From an uncultured Francisellaceae bacterium (lineage in GTDB: Bacteria; Pseudomonadota; Gammaproteobacteria; UBA6186; Azoamicaceae): a stretch of DNA of 48,143 nucleotides. Each line of letters starts with the position of its first letter. Position 1 is the first letter of the stretch. Positions 7,747 through 15,520 of this stretch are shown here, piece after piece. The translations under genes and the position numbers were made by a program. The notes under the pieces are model-generated. The model searched no databases and had not been told where the DNA came from. It was given only the letters and a program-made list of their open reading frames with translations. The stretch spans positions 1 to 48,143 of the forward strand of contig CAIJNR010000032.1 of NCBI GenBank assembly GCA_903822055.1, given 5' to 3'.

Positions 7747-8562
7747 TTAGCGAGATCCTGGAGATGGTGAATGCTTACTTGTAGAAGTGGGTTTATGGCC
7801 GATAGGGTTGATTTGCTCAATAGTTTTTTTCATGCTATCACAAAAATCTTTAAGTTCTTCAGGATTTCTAAAGTTTGCACCCACACTAAAAAACATTCCT
7901 TTTTTATTATCAGAGTTTAATATTGGTGTAAGATTTTTAATAAGTTCGTCCCAAATAAAGATTATTTGATCTAAATTTTCTTTGTAATATTTACTATTAT
8001 GAATATTAATCGCAGTGTCGCTTTCAGCTGTAGCTAACCCAAAATGCAGTTCACCATCAAGTAAATTAAAGTGCATGGAGTCATTAAATAAGTGTTTGAA
8101 AAATTTCACTACTGATTCACATTGCCTTCTAAATCTATGACCATGTTCACCGCCGAGCCAACCACGACGTTTATCTCGAGATTCTTCTTCTTTTATTTCT
8201 TCTACTATGCTTTTTACATAACCTTGTAAGGTACTTATAGTATTAAGCACAATCTCTTTTTCGCTTATGGTTGGTAAATTATTTTCTGACATCATTTTCT
8301 TAACTACGTCAGGTATATCTCTACCTTTAGAGTGTTCTTTGATTGTATAATAGCATTTTAAGATGTTTTCTTTTTGTTTTTTAAAAAAATCTGTATCTTT
8401 ATTTTGATCTGCGTTAAGTATTGCAAGGTTAAAAGAACCTATACAACGAAGTAAAATCTTTTCCGATTCTGTTGCTGCTTGTTGCCCATATAATGTTGCG
8501 AGGCTTGATAATTCTTCAAGTGCATTTTCTAATAATAAATTTTGTAATGGATTTGTTGGCAT
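7747..8562 (-). CDS. Unrecognised 271-aa cytosolic protein, possible effector
   Basis: I do not recognise this protein. It is 271 residues, mostly helical in appearance, with no signal peptide or membrane helix. A charged stretch EEIKEEESRDKRRGWLGGEH occupies the middle (about residues 122-141), and the last 20 residues are Pro-, Ser- and Thr-rich with a basic end (KPTSTSKHSPSPGSR). Small and polar residues near a disordered C-terminus are compatible with, but do not prove, a Dot/Icm secretion signal. A ribosome site AAGGTG precedes the ATG and a good promoter lies upstream, so it is probably a single-gene unit. Its position between the ankyrin gene and the queuosine genes places it at the edge of the accessory stretch. 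Confidence 0.65.
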   Translation of the reverse strand: MPTNPLQNLLLENALEELSSLATLYGQQAATESEKILLRCIGSFNLAILNADQNKDTDFFKKQKENILKCYYTIKEHSKGRDIPDVVKKMMSENNLPTISEKEIVLNTISTLQGYVKSIVEEIKEEESRDKRRGWLGGEHGHRFRRQCESVVKFFKHLFNDSMHFNLLDGELHFGLATAESDTAINIHNSKYYKENLDQIIFIWDELIKNLTPILNSDNKKGMFFSVGANFRNPEELKDFCDSMKKTIEQINPIGHKPTSTSKHSPSPGSR

Positions 8563-8581
8563 ACTACACCTTATTAAATTT

Positions 8582-8607
8582 AGAACTATTTAGTTGCTAA
8601 TAGTTCT
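8582..8607. promoter_or_regulatory. 26-bp palindrome in the leader of the 271-aa protein gene
   Basis: AGAACTATT (8582-8590) and AATAGTTCT (8599-8607) form a perfect 9-bp inverted repeat with an 8-base spacer. It sits 20 bases upstream of the reverse-strand ATG and downstream of the predicted promoter, where it could be an operator or an mRNA hairpin close to the ribosome site. On the plus strand it is followed by seven T, which also looks like an intrinsic terminator, but no plus-strand gene precedes it. Confidence 0.45.
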
Positions 8608-8635
8608 TTTTTTATTATTCTAAAAGGTAAATTTT

Positions 8636-8664
8636 ATATTAATGCAATTTAGTTGTTAAGTCAA
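8636..8664 (-). promoter_or_regulatory. Sigma-70-type promoter for the 271-aa protein gene
   Basis: On the reverse strand TTGACT (8659-8664) and TAATAT (8636-8641) are separated by exactly 17 bases. The predicted start near 8629 leaves a leader of about 65 bases that contains the 26-bp palindrome. Confidence 0.55.
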
Positions 8665-8804
8665 CAAAAATTCTGGCCATTTTAAGTTAAATAGATTTCT
8701 CAGTCTCAGATGTATCTGATCCTACACAATAGCTAAATGTGCCAACAAGAGCGTGGCAACATATTTTATTTGAAATGCAAAATAACTTAGTATATTTTAG
8801 CGCC

Positions 8805-9599
8805 ATGGACAATATTATCATTCTTCCTTTAATAAAAATTATGCAAAATTTGCCAGTAGAAATTACTTCTTTTATTTTATTTGGGGTTTGCATTACTGCT
8901 ATGTTATTACTTTTTAGATTGTTTGGTAAACATGGCTTATATATCTATAACATTGTGGCTGTTTTAGCTGCTAACATCCAAGTTCTTAAAGGCATGCAAC
9001 TAAGTTTTAGTAATGGACCAGTAGCATTGGGCACAGTCGTATTTTCTACTACTTATTTATGCAGCGGCATATTAACTGAACATTACAGTAAAGAAGCGGC
9101 TAAACAAGGCATTTGGTTTTGTTTTGCAGCACAAATATTAATGACTATCTTAATGATTATGGCCATTGGACATCAACCACTCCCAGTACACGCCATTGTG
9201 TCAGGCACAGAACATATGCTCCTAGCTGAACAAGCTATATCTTTGTTATTTACCCCATCTCCACGCCTGTTATTATCCAGCTTATTAGCATTCACTATAG
9301 CTCAGTTCACTGGTGTTTGGATATTTCAAATATTAAGCAATTTTACTCATAAAAAATACTTATGGTTACGCACAATAATCTTAACTACAGGATCAACTAC
9401 GATCGATGCTTTTATCTTTAATTTTTTAGCATGGAGTATTTTATCTCCTCAACCTGCGAGTTTTTCCGTCATTTTATATACATATATTTTATGGGCTTTA
9501 ATTACTCAGGGATTTATAACTATTTTATCTACCCCAATGATTTATCTAAGTTATCGTTGCAGACCTATAAATGCCATATACACCAATGAACAACCATAA
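8805..9599 (+). CDS. yhhQ: Queuosine-precursor transporter (YhhQ/DUF165 family)
   Basis: The 264-residue protein is a multi-pass membrane protein of the YhhQ family, which imports queuosine precursors. Family features are NIVAVLAANIQVLKGMQ, the STTYLCSGILTEHYSKEAAKQ segment containing the conserved Glu and Lys, and the later FTGVWIFQIL and TGSTTIDAFIF helices. I chose ATG 8805 because the residues before it are polar and unlike the family; starts at 8739 and 8775 are possible and none has a clear ribosome site. It overlaps tgt by 14 bases, so import and insertion of the base are probably translated together. The 242 bases upstream hold no gene. Confidence 0.85.
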   Translation: MDNIIILPLIKIMQNLPVEITSFILFGVCITAMLLLFRLFGKHGLYIYNIVAVLAANIQVLKGMQLSFSNGPVALGTVVFSTTYLCSGILTEHYSKEAAKQGIWFCFAAQILMTILMIMAIGHQPLPVHAIVSGTEHMLLAEQAISLLFTPSPRLLLSSLLAFTIAQFTGVWIFQILSNFTHKKYLWLRTIILTTGSTTIDAFIFNFLAWSILSPQPASFSVILYTYILWALITQGFITILSTPMIYLSYRCRPINAIYTNEQP

Positions 9600-10776
9600 T
9601 TTTAACTTTACAATTCATCACCGTACAAAAAACAATCAAGCACGTTGTGCTACCCTTTTAACCCCACACGGCACAGTCGAGACTCCAGCATTTATTTTTT
9701 GTGCAACTAAAGCTTCTATAAAAAGTGTCTCTCCAGACGACATGAGAGCTAGCGACACTCAGTTTATTTTAGCCAACACTTATCATTTAATGATTCAACC
9801 AGGATCAGAAACTGTTGCAAAACTTGGTGGTTTACACAAATTTATGGGTTGGGATGGACCCATGTTAACTGATTCTGGTGGTTTTCAAATTTTCAGTCTT
9901 GGACATGGTTCTATAGCTGATGAGATTAAAGGAAAACGTAATAGCACTTCTAAAACGCTTTTAAAAATTACTGAAGATGGAGCACTATTTAGATCTTATC
10001 TTGATGGAAAAATGCATCTTTTAACCCCAGAACGTGCAATGGAAATTCAACGCAACCTTGGGGCAGATCTTGTGCTAGTTTTAGATGAATGTACTCCATT
10101 TCATGTTAATAAGGATTATACCAAGCAATCCATGGAAAGAAGCCATCGTTGGGCTGAGCGTAGCTTAAAAGAATTCGACAGTAAAAATAATGGAATGCAA
10201 TCGCTATATGGTATTGTTCAAGGTGGAGTATATGAAGATTTAAGATCAGAGAGTTGTAACACGATCAATGAACTTCCTTTTTTTGGGCAAGCAATTGGTG
10301 GTTCTTTAGGTGCTACTAAACAACAAATGTACGATGTTGTTGGTTTTACCAAGGATAAATTAAATCCAGAAAAACCTACTCATTTACTTGGAATTGGTGG
10401 TATTAGTGATATTTTTTCTGGAGTGTCTCAAGGAATTGATACATTTGATTGCGTTCATCCTACAAGAGTCGCAAGACATGGTGGAGCCTTAGTTCGCCCA
10501 CCAAACCAACTAGAGGGCCAGCTAAAAAGCCATATAAATTTATTCAATAGCGCATTTAAATTAGATAACAAACCAATTGAACCAGATTGTCCTTGTCTAA
10601 CTTGTAAGAAATATTCAAGGGGGTATTTGAATCATTTATTAAAAGCCAGAGAAATGCTAGGATACCAATTAATTACAATTCATAATGTAACATTCATGAA
10701 TCGCTTAATGTCGTCAATTCGCCAAGCAATCAAAGATGATTGTCTTGCAATAGAACAAAACCGTTGGCTAATATAA
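9586..10776 (+). CDS. tgt: tRNA-guanine transglycosylase, atypical substrate loop
   Basis: This 396-residue enzyme exchanges guanine-34 of GUN-anticodon tRNAs for a queuosine precursor. Catalytic features are intact: LTDSGGFQIFSL with the general-base Asp, GIDTFDCVHPTR with the nucleophilic Asp, and a zinc site CPCLTC plus TIHN. Two regions differ from the usual bacterial enzyme: the substrate loop is IGGSLGATKQQM in place of IGGL(S/A)VGE, one residue shorter, and the post-nucleophile stretch reads HPTRVARHGGALV in place of (M/L)PTRNARNG. These changes may widen the pocket for queuine. I chose ATG 9586, which fits the family N-terminus; ATG 9571 is in frame too. Confidence 0.93.
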   Translation: MNNHNFNFTIHHRTKNNQARCATLLTPHGTVETPAFIFCATKASIKSVSPDDMRASDTQFILANTYHLMIQPGSETVAKLGGLHKFMGWDGPMLTDSGGFQIFSLGHGSIADEIKGKRNSTSKTLLKITEDGALFRSYLDGKMHLLTPERAMEIQRNLGADLVLVLDECTPFHVNKDYTKQSMERSHRWAERSLKEFDSKNNGMQSLYGIVQGGVYEDLRSESCNTINELPFFGQAIGGSLGATKQQMYDVVGFTKDKLNPEKPTHLLGIGGISDIFSGVSQGIDTFDCVHPTRVARHGGALVRPPNQLEGQLKSHINLFNSAFKLDNKPIEPDCPCLTCKKYSRGYLNHLLKAREMLGYQLITIHNVTFMNRLMSSIRQAIKDDCLAIEQNRWLI

Positions 10777-10806
10777 TGATGATTAATAAACACTTTGGAG
10801 ACTAAT

Positions 10807-11745
10807 ATGCAGTTTGATGGCGTTGTATTTCCTGGACAAGGTATTCAACATTTAGGCATGGGTAAAGATTTTAAAGAGCTTTACACCGAAGCTAAAGATA
10901 TCTTTCAAATAGCTAGCGATGCTTTAAATTTTGATGTGTATGAGATTTGCCAAAACAATGAAATTCAATTAAATAGCACAGAATATACTCAGCCATGCGT
11001 TTTGACAGTAGAAATGGCCATGTATCAAGTATTAAATAAATATTATAATTTTCATCCAACTTTTTTTGCTGGACACTCATTAGGGGAATATGCAGCACTT
11101 GTTGCAAGCCAAGTAATACCTATAGACATTGCAGTAAAAATTGTCCACTTTCGTGGCAAACTAATGCAGTCTGCCATAACACCAGATCAAGAAGGATGCA
11201 TGGCAGCATTAATCATGGATCCAATTCCGTTTGAACAAATTAAAAATATTTCTGCGGCTTTTGGGGTTGATATTGCTAATGATAATTCTAATCAACAAAT
11301 AGTGTTAAGCGGTTATGTTAACGATGTAAAACTAACTGTTGCTCATTTAGAAAATTTATGGGCTGGTAAACCCATGCGAGTTGTTTATTTAGCAGTTAAT
11401 GCCCCTTTTCATTCCCGTTACATGCAAAAAATAGAAATACTTTTTCATGATTATTTATTACAATTTAAAGACAAATTTAATACTGACTGTTTAACTTCTG
11501 TTATTTCTAACTATCTTGGAGGGTTTTATCCAGACATGCAAATTAGTTCTTTAATAGATGGCTTAACAAAACAAATTAGTGGTAGCGTAAAGTGGAGACA
11601 AAATATGGATGCATTAATAAAACATACTAAATGCATCTTAGAAGTAGGACCAGCTGCCCCTTTGCGTGGATTTTTTAAATCAATTGGGGTTACTATCCAA
11701 TCAGTCATCAATGTTAAAACTCTTCATAAAACATTCGATTTATGA
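10807..11745 (+). CDS. FabD-like malonyl-CoA:ACP acyltransferase
   Basis: This 312-residue protein loads malonyl units onto a carrier protein. It has the oxyanion motif FPGQG near the start, the nucleophile elbow AGHSLGEYAALV with Ser91, and the catalytic His202 in NAPFHSRYM. The FHSRYM variant is common in acyltransferases that serve polyketide-type systems, whereas housekeeping FabD usually has SxxSHxxLM-like sequence. The ATG at 10807 has a GGAG ribosome site 6 bases upstream; an in-frame TTG at 10795 overlaps that site and is not used. It opens an eight-gene operon and its stop overlaps the next start as ATGA. Confidence 0.88.
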   Translation: MQFDGVVFPGQGIQHLGMGKDFKELYTEAKDIFQIASDALNFDVYEICQNNEIQLNSTEYTQPCVLTVEMAMYQVLNKYYNFHPTFFAGHSLGEYAALVASQVIPIDIAVKIVHFRGKLMQSAITPDQEGCMAALIMDPIPFEQIKNISAAFGVDIANDNSNQQIVLSGYVNDVKLTVAHLENLWAGKPMRVVYLAVNAPFHSRYMQKIEILFHDYLLQFKDKFNTDCLTSVISNYLGGFYPDMQISSLIDGLTKQISGSVKWRQNMDALIKHTKCILEVGPAAPLRGFFKSIGVTIQSVINVKTLHKTFDL

Positions 11746-12725
11746 TTTTCATTCATGGTATTGGCCATTTTCATCCAAACAACATAATTGATAACCAATT
11801 TCTTGATGATTTAGATATAGGAACAAATAATGAATGGATCATGGAAAGAGTAGGTATTCGAGAAAGACGTACCGTATTATCTTTAGATTATATTCAAGAT
11901 ACCTATAATAAAATCCCAACAACAACTGGACCACATATACAATTTTCTAATGCTCAAACTGGAGCACTAGCCGCTAAACGTGCTTTAGAACATGCTAATT
12001 TATCAATAGCAGATATTGGTATGGTAATTGCTGGTGGTTGTTTACCACAATATTCCTTACCAGCAGAAGCTTGTATGATTGCTGCAGAATTAGGGATCCA
12101 AGCTCCAGCCTTTGATATTAATTCTGCTTGTTCTACCTTTGCTGTTCAAATGAATACTATTCATCAAATGAAAGCCTCAAGTTTGCCTGATTATATTTTG
12201 TTGGTTATTCCTGAAAATATGACTCGTTCTGTTAATTTTACAGATCGAAAAGTTGCCGTTTTATTGGGTGACGGAACATCTGCAATAATTGTTTCCAAAA
12301 AACATAAATCAAATACTTTTATTTCTAATGTAATGATCGATTCTAATCCAGCATCTTGTAATACAATCACAGTTCCTGCTGGTGGACATTTTTACCAAGA
12401 AGGTCCTGTTGTACAAAGATTTGCTATTAAAAAAATGGTGGCAACTATTGAATACCTTCGCAAACAAAATAATATCTTACATAATAAACATTACTTTATT
12501 GGACATCAGGCAAATCTTATGATGCTACGTTCAGTATGTAAATTAGCAGAAATTTCACCAGATCATCATTTATATAATGTTGATCAATTTGGTAACTGTG
12601 GGGCAGCTGGTGCTCCAACTGTATTATCACAAAATTGGTCCCGCTTTATAGCTGGCGATCAAATTTTGTTGGTAGTAGTGGGGGCTGGACTGACTTGGGG
12701 TGGAATGGTTATTGAGGTAACATAA
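11742..12725 (+). CDS. FabH-like ketoacyl-ACP synthase III
   Basis: The 327-residue thiolase-fold protein has the full KASIII triad: Cys130 in INSACSTFAVQM, His255 in FIGHQANLMML and Asn285 in FGNCGAAGAPTVL. KASIII enzymes start chains by condensing an acyl-CoA with malonyl-ACP. GNCGAAG replaces the more usual GNTSAAS, and the surrounding sequence is divergent from housekeeping FabH, so the primer may differ from acetyl-CoA; this is inference. Its ATG overlaps the fabD-like stop (ATGA), and the FabA gene starts 2 bases after it, so translation of the three is tightly coupled. Confidence 0.88.
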   Translation: MIFIHGIGHFHPNNIIDNQFLDDLDIGTNNEWIMERVGIRERRTVLSLDYIQDTYNKIPTTTGPHIQFSNAQTGALAAKRALEHANLSIADIGMVIAGGCLPQYSLPAEACMIAAELGIQAPAFDINSACSTFAVQMNTIHQMKASSLPDYILLVIPENMTRSVNFTDRKVAVLLGDGTSAIIVSKKHKSNTFISNVMIDSNPASCNTITVPAGGHFYQEGPVVQRFAIKKMVATIEYLRKQNNILHNKHYFIGHQANLMMLRSVCKLAEISPDHHLYNVDQFGNCGAAGAPTVLSQNWSRFIAGDQILLVVVGAGLTWGGMVIEVT

Positions 12726-12727
12726 AC

Positions 12728-13327
12728 ATGAAAATTAAATATAATGAATATTTACAAAAATCCTCCTTTTCTAAACAAGAATTGTTGGCTTTTAGCTGGG
12801 GATCTTTAATTGAAGATCCTCCAGAAGAAGGTTGTGGTATACTACCTGCTCCACCAATGTTAATGTTTGATCGAGTAACAGAAGTAACCAGGATCGGAAA
12901 TAAAGGTAGAATAGTTGCCGAACAGGATATTTCTTTGAGTGATTGGTTTTTTCAGTGTCATTTCCGTACAGATCCAGTACAACCAGGCTGCTTAGGGGTG
13001 GATGCTGTTTGGCAATTGATTGGTTTTTATGCTACGCTTTGTGGCGCAAAAGGTGCTGGAAGAGCACTTGGCGCAAGAGACATAGATTTCTTTGGTCAAA
13101 TTCGCCCACATAATAAGTTAGTGCGCTATGAGGTTGATATAAAAAGATTTATACAAAGAAAATCTGCTGGATCCTCCATTGCTATTGGTTCAGCAAGTGT
13201 TTTAGTAGACGGACAAACTATATATACAATTAAAGATGCTAAAGTAGGAATTTTTATTGGAATACAATATAGTGACTATCCGCATTTAGCTAATAATTCT
13301 ATAGGAGGAAACTTAATTGAAAATTAA
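12728..13327 (+). CDS. fabA: FabA-type 3-hydroxyacyl-ACP dehydratase/isomerase
   Basis: This 199-residue hot-dog-fold protein aligns by eye along its whole core with FabA: LPAPPMLMFDRV, WFFQCHF with catalytic His78, DPVQPGCLGVDAVWQLIGFY with catalytic Asp92, and GRALGARDIDFFGQIRP. FabA dehydrates 3-hydroxyacyl-ACP and isomerises the trans-2 bond to cis-3, the branch point for unsaturated chains. Its Asp (not Glu as in FabZ) supports the FabA type. About 25 extra residues are present compared with E. coli, mostly at both ends. It is the third gene of the operon; a 15-codon reading frame with a strong ribosome site overlaps its 3' end. Confidence 0.88.
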   Translation: MKIKYNEYLQKSSFSKQELLAFSWGSLIEDPPEEGCGILPAPPMLMFDRVTEVTRIGNKGRIVAEQDISLSDWFFQCHFRTDPVQPGCLGVDAVWQLIGFYATLCGAKGAGRALGARDIDFFGQIRPHNKLVRYEVDIKRFIQRKSAGSSIAIGSASVLVDGQTIYTIKDAKVGIFIGIQYSDYPHLANNSIGGNLIEN

Positions 13328-13364
13328 AAAATCAAGTCAAATTAGCATGTTGTTCGGATTATAA
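13317..13364 (+). CDS. Possible 15-codon coupling ORF between fabA and the FabZ-like gene
   Basis: A perfect AGGAGG (13303-13308) lies inside the end of fabA and is followed 8 bases later by TTG 13317, which opens a frame of 15 codons (MKIKKSSQISMLFGL) ending at TAA 13362-13364. The FabZ-like ATG at 13369 is 4 bases beyond and lacks its own ribosome site. The short frame could therefore act to deliver ribosomes to the FabZ-like start. It may equally be a relic of a longer N-terminus, or chance. Confidence 0.3.
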   Translation: MKIKKSSQISMLFGL

Positions 13365-13368
13365 TGAT

Positions 13369-13830
13369 ATGTTATCTTTGGCATTAACTCCTTCTGAAAT
13401 TTTAAATTATATTCCTCAACAAAAACCATTTCGTTTTATAGATCAAATTATTTATAGTAATGAAGACGAAATTTGTGGAACCTACACTTTTAAACAAGAT
13501 GAATTTTTTTATGTTGGACATTTTCCAAGTAAACCAATAACTCCAGGAGTTATTTTATTAGAATCTATGTGCCAAATTGGGGTTGTAGCTTTTGGGATTT
13601 ATTTATTATCTGTATCTGTTCCAACAGACGAAATAAAAAAATGGTTAACTATGTTTACTGATGCAAAAGTAGAATTTTTTAAATCAGTATATCCAGGAGA
13701 TACTATTACTGTGATAGCAAAAAAAATTTTTTGGAGAAGAATGAAATTACGTACACAAATTAGTATGTATGATAAACATAAAAATTTATTAGCAACCGCT
13801 GTTGCCTCTGGAATGGGGGTCCTTACATGA
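13369..13830 (+). CDS. FabZ-like 3-hydroxyacyl-ACP dehydratase
   Basis: The 153-residue hot-dog protein has the FabZ pattern: a PFRFIDQI strand near the N-terminus, GHFPSKPITPGVILLESMCQ with the catalytic His51 and Glu65, and a later PGDTI strand. It is the second dehydratase in the operon, next to FabA. Having both suggests that the pathway makes two kinds of double bond, or that one enzyme handles a special chain length. No convincing ribosome site precedes its ATG, and it overlaps the KASII gene by 4 bases (ATGA), so its translation is probably coupled at both ends. Confidence 0.85.
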   Translation: MLSLALTPSEILNYIPQQKPFRFIDQIIYSNEDEICGTYTFKQDEFFYVGHFPSKPITPGVILLESMCQIGVVAFGIYLLSVSVPTDEIKKWLTMFTDAKVEFFKSVYPGDTITVIAKKIFWRRMKLRTQISMYDKHKNLLATAVASGMGVLT

Positions 13831-15104
13831 CTTCAAAAAGAGTTGTTATTACAGGTCTTGGGGTAATTGCCCCAAATGCTCATGGATTAAATGAGTTTGA
13901 AACTGCTTTAAGGGCTGGAACCTCTGGTATTCGTCATTTACCTTTGCTAGAAGAATTAAATTTTTCTTGTCAAGTAGTCGGAATCCCACAAAATATAGAT
14001 AACTTAAAGGTAAAATATTTATCCTCGCAGGCATTAATGGCCATGAATAGCAGCATGATTTTTGCAGCAATAGCAGCTATTGATTGTTGGATTGATTCTG
14101 GCTTTAAATTAATAGATCCTAGCGAAAACATCATTGATTGGGATACCGGGGCTATTATTGGTACTGGGGTTGGTGGCAGCGAAACTATCGGTGGCTATGT
14201 GGTGCCACTCACTGATCAGAAAAAAGTAAAACGACTAGGTTCAACTATGGTAGAACAAACCATGTCTAGCGCATCAAGCGCTAACATTGGTGGATTATTA
14301 GGATTAGGTGGGCAAGTCACTACTAACTCTTGTGCTTGCAGCACTGGAACAGAAGCTATTAGCAATGCATTCTGGACAATCAAAGAAGGACGTGCAAAAC
14401 GTATGTTAGCTGGAGCTACAGAAGGAACTTCCCAATATACTTGGGCTACCTTTGATGCTATGCGGGTATTATCTCGTGGATTTAATAGCACCCCAACTCA
14501 AGCCTCTCGCCCTATGAGCGCAACCGCTGCGGGTTTTGTGCCAGGCGCTGGTGCTGGTGTTTTAATGGTAGAAAGTTTAGAAAGCGCACTAGAAAGAGGT
14601 GCTAAAATTTATGCAGAAATTATAGGAACTCATGTTAATTGTGGCGGACAACGCAATGGCGGCAGTATTTCAGCCCCAAATCCTTTGGGAGTAGTGCAAT
14701 GCATACAAAAATCAATTAATATGGCCAATATTAGTCCTATGGATATAGATTTGATTAATGGCCACTTAACTGCAACTATGGCCGATACGCTAGAAATTAA
14801 TAATTGGCAAACAGCATTAAATTGTAAACCTAGTGAATTTCCGTTCATAAATTCAACTAAATCACTCATTGGCCATACACTAGGGGCAGCTGGAGCTATA
14901 GAATGTGTTGCTAGTATATTACAATTATGCAATGGGTTTGTGCATGGTTCAATAAATTGCGACGATCTTCACTTTAAGCTTGAGCCATTTTCCGCTAATA
15001 TTGTTCACGAAACCAAAATAATGGATTTAAATATTTTGGCTAAAGCCAGTTTTGGTTTTGGGGATGTTAATGCCTGTTTGATTTTCAAAAGATGGGATAA
15101 ATAA
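13827..15104 (+). CDS. FabF-like ketoacyl-ACP synthase II
   Basis: This 425-residue condensing enzyme has an intact Cys-His-His triad: Cys171 in NSCACSTGTEAIS, His313 in NGHLTATMAD and His350 in TKSLIGHTLGAAGAIE. The presence of the Cys rules out a chain-length factor. The first His motif differs from the NAHGTST of ordinary FabF, and RPMSATAAGFVPGAGAGVLMVES resembles the general KAS signature. It would elongate chains held on the operon's carrier protein with malonyl units delivered by the acyltransferase. It is separated by 28 bases from the carrier-protein gene. Confidence 0.9.
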   Translation: MTSKRVVITGLGVIAPNAHGLNEFETALRAGTSGIRHLPLLEELNFSCQVVGIPQNIDNLKVKYLSSQALMAMNSSMIFAAIAAIDCWIDSGFKLIDPSENIIDWDTGAIIGTGVGGSETIGGYVVPLTDQKKVKRLGSTMVEQTMSSASSANIGGLLGLGGQVTTNSCACSTGTEAISNAFWTIKEGRAKRMLAGATEGTSQYTWATFDAMRVLSRGFNSTPTQASRPMSATAAGFVPGAGAGVLMVESLESALERGAKIYAEIIGTHVNCGGQRNGGSISAPNPLGVVQCIQKSINMANISPMDIDLINGHLTATMADTLEINNWQTALNCKPSEFPFINSTKSLIGHTLGAAGAIECVASILQLCNGFVHGSINCDDLHFKLEPFSANIVHETKIMDLNILAKASFGFGDVNACLIFKRWDK

Positions 15105-15132
15105 GTTTTATTTTGAAATTTAGGAGACTACT

Positions 15133-15393
15133 GTGGAGATTAATGCTGTGGATACTGCTGTAATTTTTAATGATTTAGTAGATATAGTTACGCCTTATTG
15201 TAAAAATGATGCTGTAAAAAATGTCACTAAAGAAACACGTTTTATCGAAGATCTAGGCGTAAATTCTGCCAGGCTTGTTGATATTGTTATAGATATCGAA
15301 GATAAATTTAATGTTGCGATTGATGATGAATCAGCTGATAAGATCCGCACAATAGGAGACGCCATAGCGGTAATCGAACAAAAAATCAGCTAA
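15133..15393 (+). CDS. Divergent acyl carrier protein with Asn-Ser attachment motif
   Basis: The 86-residue protein has the four-helix carrier pattern with the attachment serine at residue 45 in LGVNSARLVDIV. Housekeeping ACPs read (A/E)DSL(D/E) here; the Asp before Ser is Asn and the Leu after is Ala, so it is clearly not the housekeeping AcpP. The following acidic helix (VIDIEDKFNVAIDDE) is kept for partner recognition. Translation starts at GTG 15133, preceded by AGGAG at a good distance; no ATG fits. The operon encodes its own AcpS-type transferase, which probably activates this carrier. A long palindromic element follows its stop. Confidence 0.85.
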   Translation: MEINAVDTAVIFNDLVDIVTPYCKNDAVKNVTKETRFIEDLGVNSARLVDIVIDIEDKFNVAIDDESADKIRTIGDAIAVIEQKIS

Positions 15394-15415
15394 ACCTTAA
15401 ATAGAGCTGATTTAA

Positions 15416-15505
15416 GGGCCTGTAAAAAAATAACTCGGACTTTTTTCACTCGCTAAACTCAAACAGACGCTCGTTTAAAAGTTCAAGTTATTTTTTTACA
15501 GGTCC
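15416..15505. repeat. 90-bp imperfect palindromic element inside the lipid operon
   Basis: Arms at 15416-15434 and 15487-15505 match as a 19-bp inverted repeat with one wobble position, and pairing continues inward, imperfectly, to about 29 bp (15444 and 15477). The loop is about 32 bases. It fills the gap between the carrier-protein and PlsC-like genes and ends 15 bases before the PlsC-like ATG. It could be a MITE-like insertion, a bidirectional terminator or an mRNA-processing hairpin. No second copy was seen in this window. Confidence 0.65.
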
Positions 15506-15520
15506 TAACATTAGGGTCAA

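Noticed and set aside
8582-8613. Plus-strand intrinsic terminator (hairpin plus seven T)
   Set aside because: No plus-strand gene lies upstream; the palindrome fits better as a regulatory element of the reverse-strand gene, though a terminator for antisense transcription stays possible.
8687-8893. Reverse-strand 68-codon open frame overlapping the start of yhhQ
   Set aside because: It overlaps a clear family protein on the other strand and shows no recognisable motif.
10795-10806. TTG start 4 codons upstream of the FabD-like ATG
   Set aside because: The TTG overlaps the GGAG ribosome site that serves ATG 10807.
14216-14932. Reverse-strand open frames of 91 and 100 codons within the KASII gene
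   Set aside because: They are shadows of a well-supported gene with intact catalytic residues.
13827-15104. Chain-length factor (inactive KS partner) in the lipid operon
   Set aside because: The active-site Cys171 and both His are present, so it is a catalytic KAS.
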